A stretch of DNA of 60,000 nucleotides from Tubulanus polymorphus (GCF_964204645.1 NC_134031.1:8224501-8284500); one strand, 5' to 3'; numbered from the stretch's first letter, positions 1 to 15,500 are shown. Made by a program: numbers and translations. Notes: generated from the sequence alone by a model not told the origin.

Positions 1-196
1 GTACCATACAGAGTACCAGGTTTCAGAGGTAGGTTTAATTACATTCATTCAATTCCAAACAATTACTGAATCTTAAGACCGTGAAACCGAAGTATTTTGT
101 ACAAAAAAACCCAATCAGTTTTGGAATGTTGCATACTTGAAATGATTTGTCCCCTAGATGAAATAAATGCATACGCAACGTTTTCAGAGCAAGGCT

Positions 197-532
197 TCAA
201 CTCTGGTGAGATGCATTGATTTTGTGTTGTATATTCTTGAAAACGGTAGCTGTTTCCTGTAATAAAGATTCGAATATTGAATCCGCAAGCTGCATTTTTA
301 CAGCTAGTTCATCATCGTCATAGTTCACCCAATCAGGCTCCTCTTCCTGCAATTCCTGAACTAATATGTCATCGACTTGGTCCTTCTTTTTACGTGCACT
401 CCACTTGTTTGATTTTAACTCGCGACCACCTTCTTTAAGTCCGACTAAACTAAGCACTTCTTCCTCCATGATTTCTTTCAGTTTGTCAGACGTTGTTGGT
501 GGATTTTTGCCATAATACAACTTTTTGCGGAA
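197..532 (-). CDS. CEP350: CEP350 exon 39, C-terminal block and stop (residues 2832-2942)
   Basis: FRKKLYYGKNPPTTSDKL, then KWSARKKKDQVDDILVQELQ, EEEPDWVNYDDDELAVKMQL and ADSIFESLLQ, ending SHQS and TGA at 197-199. It matches the human C-terminus (KKRDRVDHILVQELHEEEAQWVNYDEDELCVKMQLADGIFETL), the best conserved part of the protein. No polyadenylation signal is visible in the 196 bases left, so the 3' UTR probably continues off the window. Confidence 0.97.
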   Translation of the reverse strand, partial: FRKKLYYGKNPPTTSDKLKEIMEEEVLSLVGLKEGGRELKSNKWSARKKKDQVDDILVQELQEEEPDWVNYDDDELAVKMQLADSIFESLLQETATVFKNIQHKINASHQS

Positions 533-3500
533 CTGAAATTGGATGATCAGAGATCATATACAATCTTTATTTACAGGTACTTATCAACACTTTTGACTGC
601 CGAGTGCAAGAGCGAGAATGCTCGGGCTGGCAAAATTAAGTTTTATTTAAATCTTTTATTACTCAGTTCTGCCAGGTATCAATTCAACATGGAACTAAAC
701 AACTACAATGTGCAGTTACATTGTCTGAAAAGCTACGTCATGACCTCGAGTGCCAGTATTTACTTCTTTTGATACTGGACATGTTCAATTCAATAAATGA
801 TGGGCACGGAAGATCCAAGTTTTCCTTCTCCATGAGCACGGCTTAGTACCAACACGGTCACCTCGAGGAAAGGAGCTCAAAGGGAAAAGAAATGCCATTA
901 CCAATGGTTTGGAAAAACCAACAAATTAAGCGGACAAATCATTTATTTGCCTATGTCATTGACGAATATGCATTTTGCTAAGTTGTGCAGTCCAGATAAA
1001 TCGTCGTTTTTATATCCATTTTACACTGTTGAGAAGGACTGATGAATATTCTCGAAAATTGAGCTTTAAATTGGCGAGAAAGACCGCCATTTTGTTCGTT
1101 TATGCTTATTTCTTTAAGCAAATGAGGCATTGCACACATTTTCTCAATTTTCGAGAATATTCATCAATCCTTCAACTCGGTACAAAATGGATATAAAAAC
1201 GATGATTTTTCTGGACTGCACAACTCTACTGATTCAATTAAGACCTATTTGTGGTATGCAAACCCAAAATTAAGCGAAATATCCCAAAAAGATCGTGGAC
1301 AATCAAAAATAAATAGACTTTAGATGGATGAAAGCATTAATCTACTGGCAAATGTAAGCCTGTAGAAGCTGCCATTTTTCCATCATGTGACTGAATATAA
1401 ACATTCATCGGCAGATGGATTTTACAATTGCAAATGCCTTTCGGGGAAGTGGACATAACAGCGAATCATCCGCTATGAATGTTACTAACATGTTTGAATT
1501 GGGCGAATGAAAAGTCAACATCGCAATACTGGAAAGACTACCATTTCGTACAATTCATTCGGCCAGATGATTCGCCGTTGAAATTCGCCTAGTGTATCTT
1601 TAACTGACCTGTTTTGGTTTAGCCCATGGTGGTGGCTCCACATCCTCCTCATCTCGGTACATTTCCTTAATGTATTCACCCACCAGATCGAATATAAGCT
1701 GTTTATAAACCTTACAACTATTACTTTCTAGATCTAAACCTTCTTCTTCTTGCTCATAGAATTTTGCAGGCATCTCTACATCCTCCATAGATTCACCATA
1801 ACGGCGTTTTTCCCAGAATACATCCACTACCTGCAGTACAATAAATCATAAGATGTACATTTTGAGTGTGATCTCATAAAAACAAGTCTTCAACAATTTT
1901 TGGTGTTAATCCATGGATTTAGCCCATCACAAGTTTCAAGACAATTGCACATTATTTGAAGTTTGTAGAGTGTTACGAAAAATTCAAGACATCCACCTGC
2001 CTTGATAGCAACTTTGGGACAGCAAGATTGAGAAACTGATTTTCTAGGTTTGACCTAGCACCTTAATATACTGAACAACTTTCAACCATAATTGCAAATC
2101 AAAAACAGCAAAGGAACATTGCAGATGTTGAGCAATGATGGTCCACAGCATAAATGGCACGATAGAGACGCAAATATCGACGATAAATCCTTAGTTGACT
2201 GAAGCCGCTGTATTGGAAGGTGTCAATTTACAATATTATCTTAGATTCATTTTCTAACCAGTCCAATCCGATGCAATACGATCAGATGATATATTGCCTC
2301 CAATTGAAAGCACAAACTTAGGCGATGACACGACGAAACATACCGATAAAATTTTGAGACGATTATCGCAAAGGTGAGCAGTAGGCTTAAGATAGACAAT
2401 GGTATAGTTATTTGTGAATTGGTCCGATAAGTCACCTATTCCATTATTATTCAGTGGATATACCGTATTTTCCGGCTAATAAACCGATTTTCTAGCCTCG
2501 GATTTTTATCTCAAAATATCATGATCGGCTTATTGGACGGATACGATCTGACCTGAATAATTACTTCCCGAACTATGTTACTCTAATGCTCCTGAAGATC
2601 ATCAAAATCAATAAGAGTGTTCCATATTTATTTGAGGTCATTATTTTTTACTTTCAATAATCTATTTAGAACTTTTTTGTTACTTTGTTTCTTTCATCAC
2701 CTCACAGCGGCAATCTACTAGTACAGTACGCGCGTCAGCAGTCAGCGATGATAGTACACACAGCACTCTCACACATCGGCAGGCGCACATATTGTCAGCC
2801 TCATACATTGTCAATTAAGACAAACTAATTGACAAATCAGTGAATTAAAATCTCCTGATTGGGTGATGCATTAAGAAATCCATGTATTTTAGGCTAAAAA
2901 ACTGCCCTTGGCTTATTGGAAAATACGGTAGTTTTGAAGACATACCTGTGAAACTAATCCCCGAACTTCATTCTGCTTGTGGGGCACAGCATAAAATAGC
3001 TGTTCAGTTAACTTCTGCAACTCTAACGCACGCAGAGCAGCGGCAGGTGGTGTTCCCGGGTAAGGCGGTGGGGGATGATCGGGTACGGTGCGTTGACCCA
3101 GACCAAAATCATCTTCAAACCATTCATGTTGCAATTGATCATCATCAATATCATGAACATGATCGAGATTCTCTAATCTTTCACGCAATTCCTCCTACAA
3201 AAAATGAAGAAAATTGGATTGATGGCAGCAGTGAAACAACACAGCAATATGAATAGGAATCCAAAAGTAGGAGTGCTAAAACACAATGGTCCTTCGTGTG
3301 TTATTCAGGTAAATAACTAAATCAATAGAAATTCACCTTCTCAATCAGACCTCTTTTATAGTTGAAAAAGGAGAAACGACAACTAAGTTAGCAAAGTAAT
3401 TGAATTGAAAAATCAAGAAACTAGGGGTCCAGGGACACCATGCCCACTTGGGAAGTAGTTCCAAATGCTCAGCAATCTAACAATTTCAATATTCAACGCT

Positions 3501-6500
3501 CTCTGGTGACCATATACAAAAACCAATGACCTTGAAACTCACCACAATCATAAAAAATGTCAGCAGCTACGATTTTGTAATTGATTGTGATAACAAAGTA
3601 TGCCTCGTTACCAATCTAATATGGAAATACTAAGTTATTCTACTAATCAACGCCCCTGGTGACCATATTCAAAACCCGATAACCTTGTAACTCACCACAA
3701 TCATAGAACATGTCATGAACTACAACTTTGCAATTGATCATGGTAACAAAATATGCCTAGGTACCAATATAATAAGGAAATACTAGGTTATTCTACTATT
3801 CAACGCCCCCTGGTGACCACATAGAAACTCACCACAATCATAGAACAAATTATAAGCTACAACTTTCTAAATCATTGTTGTAACAAAATATGCTTAGGTA
3901 TCAATATAATGTTGAATGAGTACTAATGACGCCAAGATGGCTGCCAATTGCGTCATAATTGGCTGATCAAAAATATCTGTCTCACGTATAAAACATCCCT
4001 TTCCAAAGAATACCCATCAGCAATTGCAATGAGAAATGGCAAACCAGTAGGAAGCTATAGGACTCAGAATTCGGGCCAAAATTAACATTTTTGGGCACTT
4101 TAAAGGTCCTAGGACGACCATCTTGAGCCCCATCGACGCAATTTTTGTTATGTTGATGGGCAATGGGAGGTTTCAAATATATACAAAAGATCAAGGTAAT
4201 TGATCAAGGCGTCTTCAAAATTTCCCTCAAAAAGTTCAAAAATGTGTAAAGTGCTGATTTTGGCGAACAACGATGGCTGCCAGTTGGCCATCTTGATTCT
4301 GACAGGGCCAGTTTTTGGGCTGAAGATGTGTCTAGGGTAGATACATGGACCAAATATCAAGACATTACCTTGAAGCGTCTTCAAAACTTCCCAAAATAAC
4401 TGAATTCCGTCTACGGACGGACGACAGACGAAAAGTGAACGCAATAGCCCACTGGGACTTAAATCCCAAGTGGGCTAAAAAGGTGATGATTCTATCTCTG
4501 GTTGATAAGTTAATTCTCCCTGGGATGGATGATCTGTAGAAAGCCAAATGCAATAGCTTGCAGGAGCCATGTATGCATAAGTACATAAAGAGTTAATGTC
4601 TACTACTTCCTTATAGAACTTACATGGCTGAAAGTTGCCTCGCCTAAAATTGGTGAAGTTGGTCGGGGAGGAACCTCTCGTTCTGGTGTTTCACCTTTGC
4701 CACTTTCATTTTCTTCTCCATCTAGTTCAGATGCAGGTTCTGATGTCTGCGATAAAGCAGGAGTTGATTTCTTGTCCTCAGACGGTATACCAGAGTCACC
4801 GTCCTGAGAGGAATCAATGCTTAGGCGGTCGATCTGCTTCTTACGTACTTCAAACATGTGACTGAGAGCTTCGTTCAACATATTCTGAGCAGCCGTGTCA
4901 GCAATATTCTGCGCATTTTCTTCACTACTATCAGCTACATCAGCATCAAAAACAAGACAGGAAGATTTTCATAACCCTTTGTTTGCAGTGCCATATAAAA
5001 AATACAGTTCAAAGGAATACATATTAATCAAGGTTGACTACAACACAATAGAGACATCAGAGGACACAGGCGTGCATCTACATAACATTAATTCTCAAGA
5101 AACTACCAGGTCTACAAACTGAAAAGTTCCTAGGGAGCTAAAAGCAGGAAATATATATGTTGGCATTTACTTTCAAAAGCAATATAAAGCTAGATCATTT
5201 TTGGATTTACATGGAACTCTCAGAAAATCTTCTGTGACTAGTGATATATTTGGGAGTGATGTCATATACATGTAGTGTTTTATGAGGACAACCGTATTTA
5301 AAAAACCTGGAATTGACTGGGTTCCCTTACCTTCTCGTGCTGCAGCAACTTCAGGTTGTTTTGTTAATGCAATATCTTCCAATTTCATTTCATCATCCTT
5401 CCGTTGTTCATCGAAATCTTCAACAGCTAATGCAGCTGAGCTTATCAAGCGGTCAATGTCACTTTCAGCAACTGAAACATCGGTAACTGACTCGTCATCA
5501 CGAGGTGTCGGTGGCTCTTCGTGCGCAATGTCAGCATTCAGCGATATTTCCTCACTTTTCTGAGACAAAGTTGGTACTGAGATTTCTTGAGGTTTAGCTT
5601 GTTCAACAATATCTGGTTCAAGACTTTGTAGATCCAGCGGTAGCAATTGGTGTGATGATGGCTCTTCGGTAAGAGTATGCTCAGAACTATCACTGTGCAA
5701 GTCTTCAACTTCTGATATTTGGCATTTTTCCATACTGTTTTGAGGTATGAATTTTGAAATTTTGTCAGCTGGTGCAAAAATGCCATGATCTGGCTTGCAT
5801 CGGAAATATTCAACACCATCTTTTGATCCGCTGTTTGTGCCATCAGGATGGTCTAACTCAATTCCTGCCCAATAACCTGGTGCAAACGCTGTCTGGCCCT
5901 TGAACTTCAACACACCTGCGCGAACTCCTCCGATCATTACATAATCACCAATTACGATTCTATCTTCAGAGTCCGATTTTTTATCATTTTCCATTGAATG
6001 TTGGTAGCTATGATCAGTAGAGGGCGATTGAACAGGTGTCAAAGCCTCAACAGGTTCAGCTTTATTTTCAACCTTTTCTTCGTCATGTTTTTCAGCAACA
6101 ATTGCGATGACAGAATCTTTCGATTTATCAGTAATACTCAACTCCGATTTCACAGACTCGCTCGCCTCATCATCGGACATCATGCTTTCACGGAGCCCAT
6201 CTCCGCCGGGACCAGAAACTTCTTCACTGCGCTCCGAGTGCGAATACGAGTCAGAAAAATCATCAGAATAATCTCCACTGATGGTTCGTGTAAGTTCTGA
6301 TCGTGGCGTTGTGGCATAAGAGTACGCTGATTTATTATCTTCCAGCTGTTCATTGCGCGGAAAATCTGTTTGACTCGTATCGACAAATTCTAGCGAATAT
6401 TCAGATTTTATTGATCTACCCGTCAGAGCTGCATCGGACTCACGAGCTGATAGCGGCGATTGTTTTTCTTCTTTCTCGTCTTCTTTTAATGATAGATTCA

Positions 6501-9500
6501 ATGATGGAATTCTAACATCATCGTGAACTTCGCTGACAATATCCGTTGCAATTGTATCACCATCCTCTACCACAGACTCAATTTCCTCGGTCTCAATGAC
6601 AACCTCTTCCTTGGTTTCAATTTCATTATTCGGGACAGAAGCCGCTGTTCTCACAACTTGTTCATTGTCTTTATGATCAGATAATGAAAGTTGTAAAATC
6701 GGCAGAGATTTGTCGATGGCACTTTTTTCACTAGCAGCAGATTCCTCATGTTGAGATTCTGACTGAATACTATCACTGACTTCATCTTTAATAATACCTT
6801 CAGACACTGAGATGACATGGGTCTGACCTGCTTCATTGGGTTTAGTTTTTATTGAACTATCATCATGACGTGAAACTTTAGTTATAGTCTCTGTTGTAGC
6901 AGAACTTGTTTTCGCTGTGGAATCACTTCCAGATGGTAACTCCTCTGGTTTTGATGATGATTTTACAACTGCTGGAAAAGATTATAAGTAAATCACTAAA
7001 TTTCCTGAGCTATTTTTTATCTTACGCACTCAAATTATGAAGAGAAACAGGAAATAATTTTAGAACCACATATAGAACCTAACATCGTATTGGTGAATCT
7101 AAGAGGTTGTCTTGATTGTATACATTCTGCTTATCCGTAAAATTATTTCTAAAAGAGGCCTTACCTTCATCACATTTCAGCTTGGCACCAATTTCTTGAT
7201 CGTCAACACTAGAACGACTGCTCTCTGATTTCACATCATTTTCAGTCGTTTCAGATTTATTTCCAGTTCGACGTAGACGTTTTGATTCAGCAACTTTTGG
7301 TTGTTTGATTTGAGGTTTAATGCTTGGCACAGTGGCTTCTGGACTGTCATATTGTTTCTGTAAATCTGCTTTCACTTGTTGAATATAAGTCTCGTAAGCC
7401 TAACATAATAAAAAATTAACAAATTGGTTGTCATCATTAAGTACTGAGTAAAAAACAGTAAAATATTAAACGATGGCCACTTCACAAATTCCCTGTGTTT
7501 CCCATGATTTGTCCATTTGATTACACAAAATTTCCTCAGTGAAATTGAGAAATTTCTAGCTTTCAAATTCTACAATTCATTCAATTTCATTGAATCATGT
7601 ATTTATTAAGAACCGCGCAGTCAATAGCATCATCTGAATTCCTTGAGTTTTCCAGGATTTGGTGAAATCTATTAAATTTTCCCTGATTTTTTTTCTTGAT
7701 TTTGATTCCCTGAGTTTTCCAGGTCAGTGGCCACTCTGTATTAACATTCAAAATTCATCAATTGAGAAACCACATAAGGGTAGAGTTGTAGGCTTATGTT
7801 CATATTCAATTACCGGTATAGATTTATTCACTTAAAAACTTAATTCGAATTTACACAAATCATGTCAGCTACGCTACCTCAACTTGTTTTTTCAACGATG
7901 CTTCTTGAGCTTTAAGACGATCTTTGTTGCGACGCCGTTGCTCCTTTCGAAATTTATTTAAACGTTCAGCTTCAGCTTTACGACGTTTGAGATCCTCATT
8001 CAAAGCTCGAACACGTCCTTCAACATCACTCTGATCTGAGGCAGTTTCTAAAAATATACATACAGAATTATCAATGATTACTACATAATACCATAATTCT
8101 AAATCTTGTTACCATGGGAGGTCCCTTCATGAATAAGTGTAATGCCTAATTGTTGACAGCAATTTTCGATTTCGATGTGCTGCCCTCTAGCAGGTATGGG
8201 CAAAAAACGGAAGCAAAAGAAGGCTAGAAAACTCATGGATTTTGGGAAGAAAAGCCAGAGCTCACTTGTTTATTAACCTTCGTTTATTGCTGGTTTATAA
8301 AGAAAATAAATCATTTTTGAAGCGTATGAAACGTGCATTTGGTTGATATTTACTTTCCTCGGACCCGGATAATCCACACTAATTCTATGAAGACATGTAT
8401 ATTTCTACACATGTAGTTTTGATTATACAAAGGGATTTAAGGCGATAATAATTCTTCTATGGGGCTGTTTTCAGGATTTCAAAAGTCATCTGTCCATATA
8501 TATATAAGGTTAAGGTTACCATCTAGCTTGTGGAGTACGTATCTATTTGAAACAGTAAGCATTACATACCTGATGGTGTATATGAAAAAGAATCCTCCGA
8601 TTCACTTTCAGACCCACGTTTTTTGGCGAGTAATGCTGCTGATCGGGGTGTTCTCGGTGATCGGGGCGTCAAGCTTTTATCACTGAGTCCAAGAATGGCT
8701 GGCTTGGTTTTAATGGGTTTATTTGCAGCTGCAGAACTTGTCTCTGCCGAAACAAAAGTATCATTTGAGTAATCCTCATGTATGGAAGAATTTTTCACCA
8801 AACTTTCATCCGCTGAATCATGATTTCTGCAATGAGAAGCAAAGGAACGTCATCAAAATGATCATATCTTTTTTAACGTAAAAAATAACAACCTTGCAAA
8901 AGAATTCTTGAAAATTCTTCAATTAATTACAGAATATTCTTGCAACCTCAGCAATTACTACAATAAAAACCCAGGCGCCGAAAGGTTCACACCAAGCAAC
9001 TATTTGTCAAAACTGCTGTCACCCAGTTTTCCACAACTATACAATAACTAATCGTTGATCTATAGGTCAATTATCTCCTATTAAGGAAAATGAAATCATT
9101 ATGAATATAAGAGTTCGCATAAGGATTTCAGAACGGTACTTAGTTGAATGGTAGACTGATGTGTCCTCAGTTTACGTAGTTGATAAACGAATCGCCCACA
9201 AAAACAAGAAGCATTAGAACAATAAATCTATTTATCATCAATTGTGGGTTTGTTTATTAATGGTACTTCATTGTAAACAATCCGTTTTAAGTTTATTGTA
9301 TTGTATTGGTACTATGTGTTCACAGCTTAAATTATTTGAGGCCTATTTGCGGCTTATTCAGTACGGTACCAAAAGTCACACGAAAGTTCAGCCCAAGTGA
9401 ATCTGCATCAGTACCCGATCCAAGTAGTTTTACCGAGTAGGCCTCGCATTTTCTGTGGTGTGGACGCAGATAATTAAGTGCAAGCCATGCATTGTAACAC

Positions 9501-12500
9501 ACTATGCTCAACCAGGGGATGATGAAGTTTATTCACTCGGTTCAAAGTTTTCAACATCCACGGTGTTAGACTGGCGATCAACTAATTGATGAAGCTTATT
9601 AATGATACCCGAGGCACGATTATCCAGTATAGAATTTCGGGCCAAAGTCATAGCTTCTCCAAGTGATATAACCAGAAAATCAGCCATGAATAAGAATGAA
9701 TGTCATATAGCAATTGAAATATCATCTTCCAAGCAGATAGTGCAAAATATATATCCTACACTGCTGCCCTGCCCATAAAACACTCCTTACATCAGCATCA
9801 CTGTAAAGAGCTTATCAGGTGCCAAATCGCGTGTGCATGCAATCGCTTTTACAAGACAGTTTTTTATAAATTGGATTACAGATACACCAGCGAACTTTTC
9901 TGGTTTCTAGGTATGTTAATGTTATATTTAATGTTATAGATATGAAAATAAACATTTTTTTCCACTGCCATATCATCTTTTGACATCACACACAAAAAGT
10001 AGTGGAGGACAATGCCTTTCTAATGAATATATTTGTTCAGTAAAGTTCAATGCTTTAAGAAAAAAAAAAAACATTTTTTTTCAAAATCTTTTTCCCCACC
10101 CCATTTATTCAAGTCCATCAAATCCGTAATCCATCTTATAACAAAAACTAAGTAGAATTCTGGCAAATACAGCACCAGATAAACACATTACTTCCTAATC
10201 CAAGAATCTTACTGTGAATGCCGGTATAGATTGACTGTTCAGGTTGGTTTTAGCGCAGGAGTTCTCTCCCACCTCCCTGGTCTTAGTAAGAATTAAACTC
10301 TCAGGTTTTTATGCTGCACTAATCAAATCAGATGCTAAGGTCTGGGTTCAAGGTTTTCTAGTTTCTCTTCATCAGACCATCATAAAACTGACATGATTAG
10401 AACCATCCTACACTTATTTACAGACAAATTTCTAGATTATATCGGGACAATGAGTCAAAATGAAAGGCAGATCTTAAATATATGGAGATATAACTAGCTC
10501 TTGATCATAATCTCTGAACTCTTGGGGTTGAAGGTAAAATTATAGCTTGAACAAAAGCAATTCATTCAAACTAATCCAATCAAATTCTGGGGTCTTCAAA
10601 TAAAGAATTGTCAGATATATAGCTCTTGGATATATACGAATATCATTACAATTTAGATGAGACATTGCTTTTCATCTCCAATGTTCATATGTATAAAGCT
10701 AGGGGCACGCAAGTGTATTGTTTCCCCTGATCACGACAATTTGAGAAAAGTTCAAAACATTTGCCATGTGCCCGTCGGCAACAATCTTTCAGGCTGACTC
10801 ATTCGCCCAACTGATCGCCCGTAATTGGGCGTATGAAACCGATTGTGTGCTTTATACATATTTGCATTCATCTATACCTCTATACCTGATCCCACCACTG
10901 TATTGAGCATCAATTGTCTCCTTGACTCTTCATGACCCCAGCTTTGATTGGCAAAATACCAAGATGCAGCTCAATCATTTAGTACATATTATCATATCAT
11001 GATTATCCTACTCAATTCAAGGTCATGAAGTGATTCCAAGAAATCATAATTTTCATAGATTGCACAATGAGACTCAGTCATACCAGGAACTTACTCATTC
11101 TTCCATTTACATTTTTGTATCCTAGCATCGATTCACAAGGTCTACCTTGACTTGAAAGGTGGTAAAATATTTACTGACTATACTGGTTCGAATACATAGA
11201 CCACCCCCACGTATATACACCTGTCTCACTCGTAAACATCACCATTTACTAAGAGTCAATGGAATTAGCCCAGCTATAATTAATATAAGTAATTGATGTT
11301 GTAAAATGCACAGGAAAATCTTTCTTCATTTTTTTGTGTTTCTACTACGATTTTGTTTCACCTTTGTATAAGTACATAATACAGTTTTACAGTGATTAAG
11401 GAAAGCTAGCAAAAGTTTATAGTATTTATAAGAATAATATAATTCTGTTCATAAAATATTTCATATACAAAGAGAATGAAACTAAAATCAATGGTAACAA
11501 TCGATCGCGACTTACTTGAAAAGCCAAAATAAACAACACACTGAACTGAACCACGAGTGTAAAATCCGCTGTAAATTTGTCATCTGTACTGCCATTGTTA
11601 CTCAATCGAAAATCATTGTTCAAAATGTGATCACAGTTCGTATAGATGATATAAACGATCGTCGTCGTTGCAGTATGCCTAGCTTAGTAAACTGAATAAC
11701 AGTGATGTAGGGCATATTCAACGACACAGCCTACAACAGGACAGCTAAGAACACCTGTTACTGAATGACTGATTTCCATACTTAATCGACAGATGTAGTG
11801 CCGAAGTTTGCAGTACGCAGTCACTACTCACAGTACGGCAATCAGCTGATGAACAACCCCGGCTATACACCGGTACACTGAATATCTTGGCAATTTATTT
11901 TTGGAAAAAAAGGAACTGCAATCATCACTCAGCCAAGGCTACACAATCTAACATACGAGACATTTTTCATACACCCAATTACAAATCATTTGTTACGTAA
12001 ACATAACTCAATAATGATTATGATCATTAACTTTATATACTTTTGTACGCAAACGTATAGAAAACATCATGAATATCCTATACAAAAAATAACTGCGATG
12101 GGATGGGCATTTCCATTAGGATGGAATACTAAATACAACAATGCTGTCCAAGGATATGTCACAATGAAACATTGTCAGTGTTGCAAAGATGATATAAAAT
12201 CCTACACTAAGAATAAAAAGAGTCGGGAATGTTTCATCATTTTCATGTGATACTCACGACTGACTTCTTAAAGTGTACTGAACCTGACTCCAATCTAAAT
12301 TCAACAATGCCGGTAACTATAATTGTGTGATTTCAAAAAAGCACTGCATCATCTCATAGAGAAGTGGTTACCTCACAACTTATTGTAGTCTTCATATACC
12401 GGTAGGCCTAATGAAAACACTTGATGTTGCTGAACAGCTGTGTGTGTCCTTTATCACAATATATCAATAATCATTATTATATATGGGAACAATTAAATTT

Positions 12501-15500
12501 CACGCATACACAGTCAGCTCAATTTCTACACAAATTCGTGGAGAATAGGATATTTTAGAAGATATTTCATTTAAAAAAAGCTCAAAACCATATGTACCGC
12601 CAACATTATCATGGGCCAATATCATTACAGGTCTACTGCTAAATAACAATAAACAAATGATTAAACTCTTCGCTAAAATGTGAATAGCAAAACATTTTTC
12701 GGGTAAATGAAAAGATATCAGTTTAGTTTTATACCGAGATCAATATGTAGGAATTTCTCGGAGCAATTCTTATTTTCCCACAGTACACAGGGTATATATG
12801 GTAAATACTGGTATAAGTATGAAAGCATTCTTATTTATTTTGGTCAAGTAATACTTCACGCATATTGACCTATCTCGTAGATGTTAAGATACATGCTCTA
12901 TTGTAACAAATATCATAGTCAGCGAAGTGTCTACACAATGCAATCAATTCTTGATATTTGATGACAAAATATAATGATAATCTTTATTCCCCTCCATAGA
13001 TTTTTACTTATTAGACATCCCCTCAAAAACTTCAATCTTAATAAAGAAGTTTCCAGTTTCTAGGCGCCATTTTGTGGCGGTCCCTCGAGGTCCCCATTGT
13101 TGCGATGATTTGCGCTCATTTTTAAAACATAAGTTTAGATTGAATATCATATAGTTCTGCAGCCCCTTGCTCGATGAACTTAAGTTATACATCATTTTAA
13201 AGGAATTGAAATGCAGATATTTGCTGGCGATTCTTGGAATTTTTGAACGCAACAATTGAGAACAGTGACGATGTGAAACCAAGGACCGCATATCTTAACC
13301 GTGCGTAAAAGAAACCGCAATATTTATTAATTTTGAAATATCTAAGTATCTCTTAAAGCTATATTTCCTATTTTTACAGTGGTTAAAGAGGGTTATTTGC
13401 AGTTTAAGCCTGCGTTAAAATCTTTTGATTATCTTTCCTGACGACTGATCTGTACCCGCCTGAGTTTGAGATTACGCGCAAAAGGGGTCTCCCACTGCGC
13501 ATTGGAATTTCACTGAACATTGAGATTTGCAACAAGAAATCTTTAAATGCAATTTGATTTCTTCACATTTTCCATGGGGATTTTTTGAGATGATAATCCA
13601 TATCTTGTTTGTACCATATTTTGGCGGGGCAATTCGTTTAGCTGGTTTCGGGATCCGGTTTGCTATTGAAGTCTGAACGGTCCAGTTGAGGAATTGTCGT
13701 ATACAGCCCGTCCAGCCTAGCGCCGATTTTGTGTTCGTTGAAATCAAACGTTTTAGAGTCGATGGTGAAATGTACCAGTCAATTTAAACGCTAAGGACAT
13801 ATTTAACACATATCTCTCTCTGGTAATCCCTCATTCTGGGATCATACGATGAATTTACTGAATCTCAACCTTCTGGTTGGAAAACATCGACCAGAAAACC
13901 TTACTGATATAAAATCCCAATATAATATTTAAAGGGGTTCATATCTGTCCCCCATTTGATATTCTGTTTTAGGGGGTCAACGTCCAGTTTGGCAACATTC
14001 AGCTGCGCCGCATATTCAAAAATATATACAAACTTAGATTTTTTCACTAGTGTCCAACCATGAGTGGTACATTCGGTTGAAACGCAAATTAGGTTCTCAA
14101 CTAGGCCACATTTGCGACCAACACAGAAAGTCCCCACTCTTACAAGAAATCCTTTAATTTCCCAACGCTACAAAACTCGAATTCATCAAAGCACTCAAAG
14201 TCCATTTTCAACCATATGAAAATAAAGGTAATATATAACCTTCAGAAGCAATATTGATAATTAAAAACCAGTATAAAATCTTATTTTTGCGATTTCTTTT
14301 CACAAATCTCAATGTTCAGTGAAATGGCGGTGCATAGTGGGAGATCCCTTTTGCGCGTAATCTCAAACTCAAGCGGGTACAGATCAGTCGTCAGGAAAGA
14401 TATTCAAAAAAATTTCACACAGGCTTAAACTGCAAATAACCCTCTTTAACCTCTGTGAAAATTGGAAATATAGCTTTAAGAGATACTTAGATATTTTAAA
14501 ATTAATAAATATTGCGATTTCTTTTACGCGCGGTTGAGATATGCGGTCCTTGGTTTCACATCGTCACTTTTCTCAATTGTTGCGTTCAAAAATTCCAAGA
14601 ATCACCAGCAAATATCTGCATTTCATTTCCTTTAAAATGGTGTATAAATTGATTTCGTCGAGCAAGGGACTGCAGAACTATATGATATTCAATCTAAACT
14701 TATGTTTTAAAAATGAGCGCAAATTATCGCAACAATGGGGACCTCGAGGGACCGCCACAAAATGGCGCCTAGAAACTGGAAACTTCTTTATTGTCATAAT
14801 GTTTAAGGGGTCATGAAGTGGTTTGGAAAAATATTTCATCAAAGTTGAAGAAAACTTGAAGCACTATCGTACAATGTTCATTTTGTTTAATATCACACAA
14901 ATTTTTGTCTGGCAAGGATTTTGCATGTATTAGTTACAGTATGCAGAGCTGCCAACCCCTGAAAATTGTTTTGAGGGACAGAGATCCCCATTTTTTGGGA
15001 CAGCCATCAATTTTCAGGGACATCCAAAAATTTCAGCATTTCAGCATTTCAGCATTTCAGCACACTATCTTGTGCCCAGGTGAAGAGAGCTGCATCATGA
15101 ATGAATGTTTCTTAAAATTCACTGTTCACGAACAGGAAATCTAACTCAATGCGTGGGAAAGTGAAGTACTGACTGCTAGCTCCACAGTGTTCACTTGCCA
15201 TATTATATCAAGCCTAGAGTACTGACTGCTAGCGCCACAGTGAACACTTGCCTTATTATATTCACTCGCGACGTATATCGATTACATACTGTTAGCGAAA
15301 AAGTGCCAACTTTCCATTAAAAACATTGAAATTGATAATAAATTGCCCATGGGCAAAGTGTGGTTTACCTTGAAAGCTAGAGGTTGTTTGGGGTAAGGGC
15401 ATTGAAAAATCTTTTTAATTCGTGACTTCAAAGTTCTACAAGTTTAAATATTGTATTTTATCTTTCTTAAAGGATTATTTTGTAGTCAAATAAGACCAAA

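Noticed and set aside
9530-9690. 52-codon minus frame MADFLVISLGEAMTLARNS
   Set aside because: Reasonable composition, but no clear acceptor, donor or homologue recognised; could be chance.
13004-13291. 95-codon minus frame MRSLVSHRHCSQLL and its twin at 14541-14816
   Set aside because: They are the same piece of the two inverted arms; similarity reflects the repeat, with no known domain.
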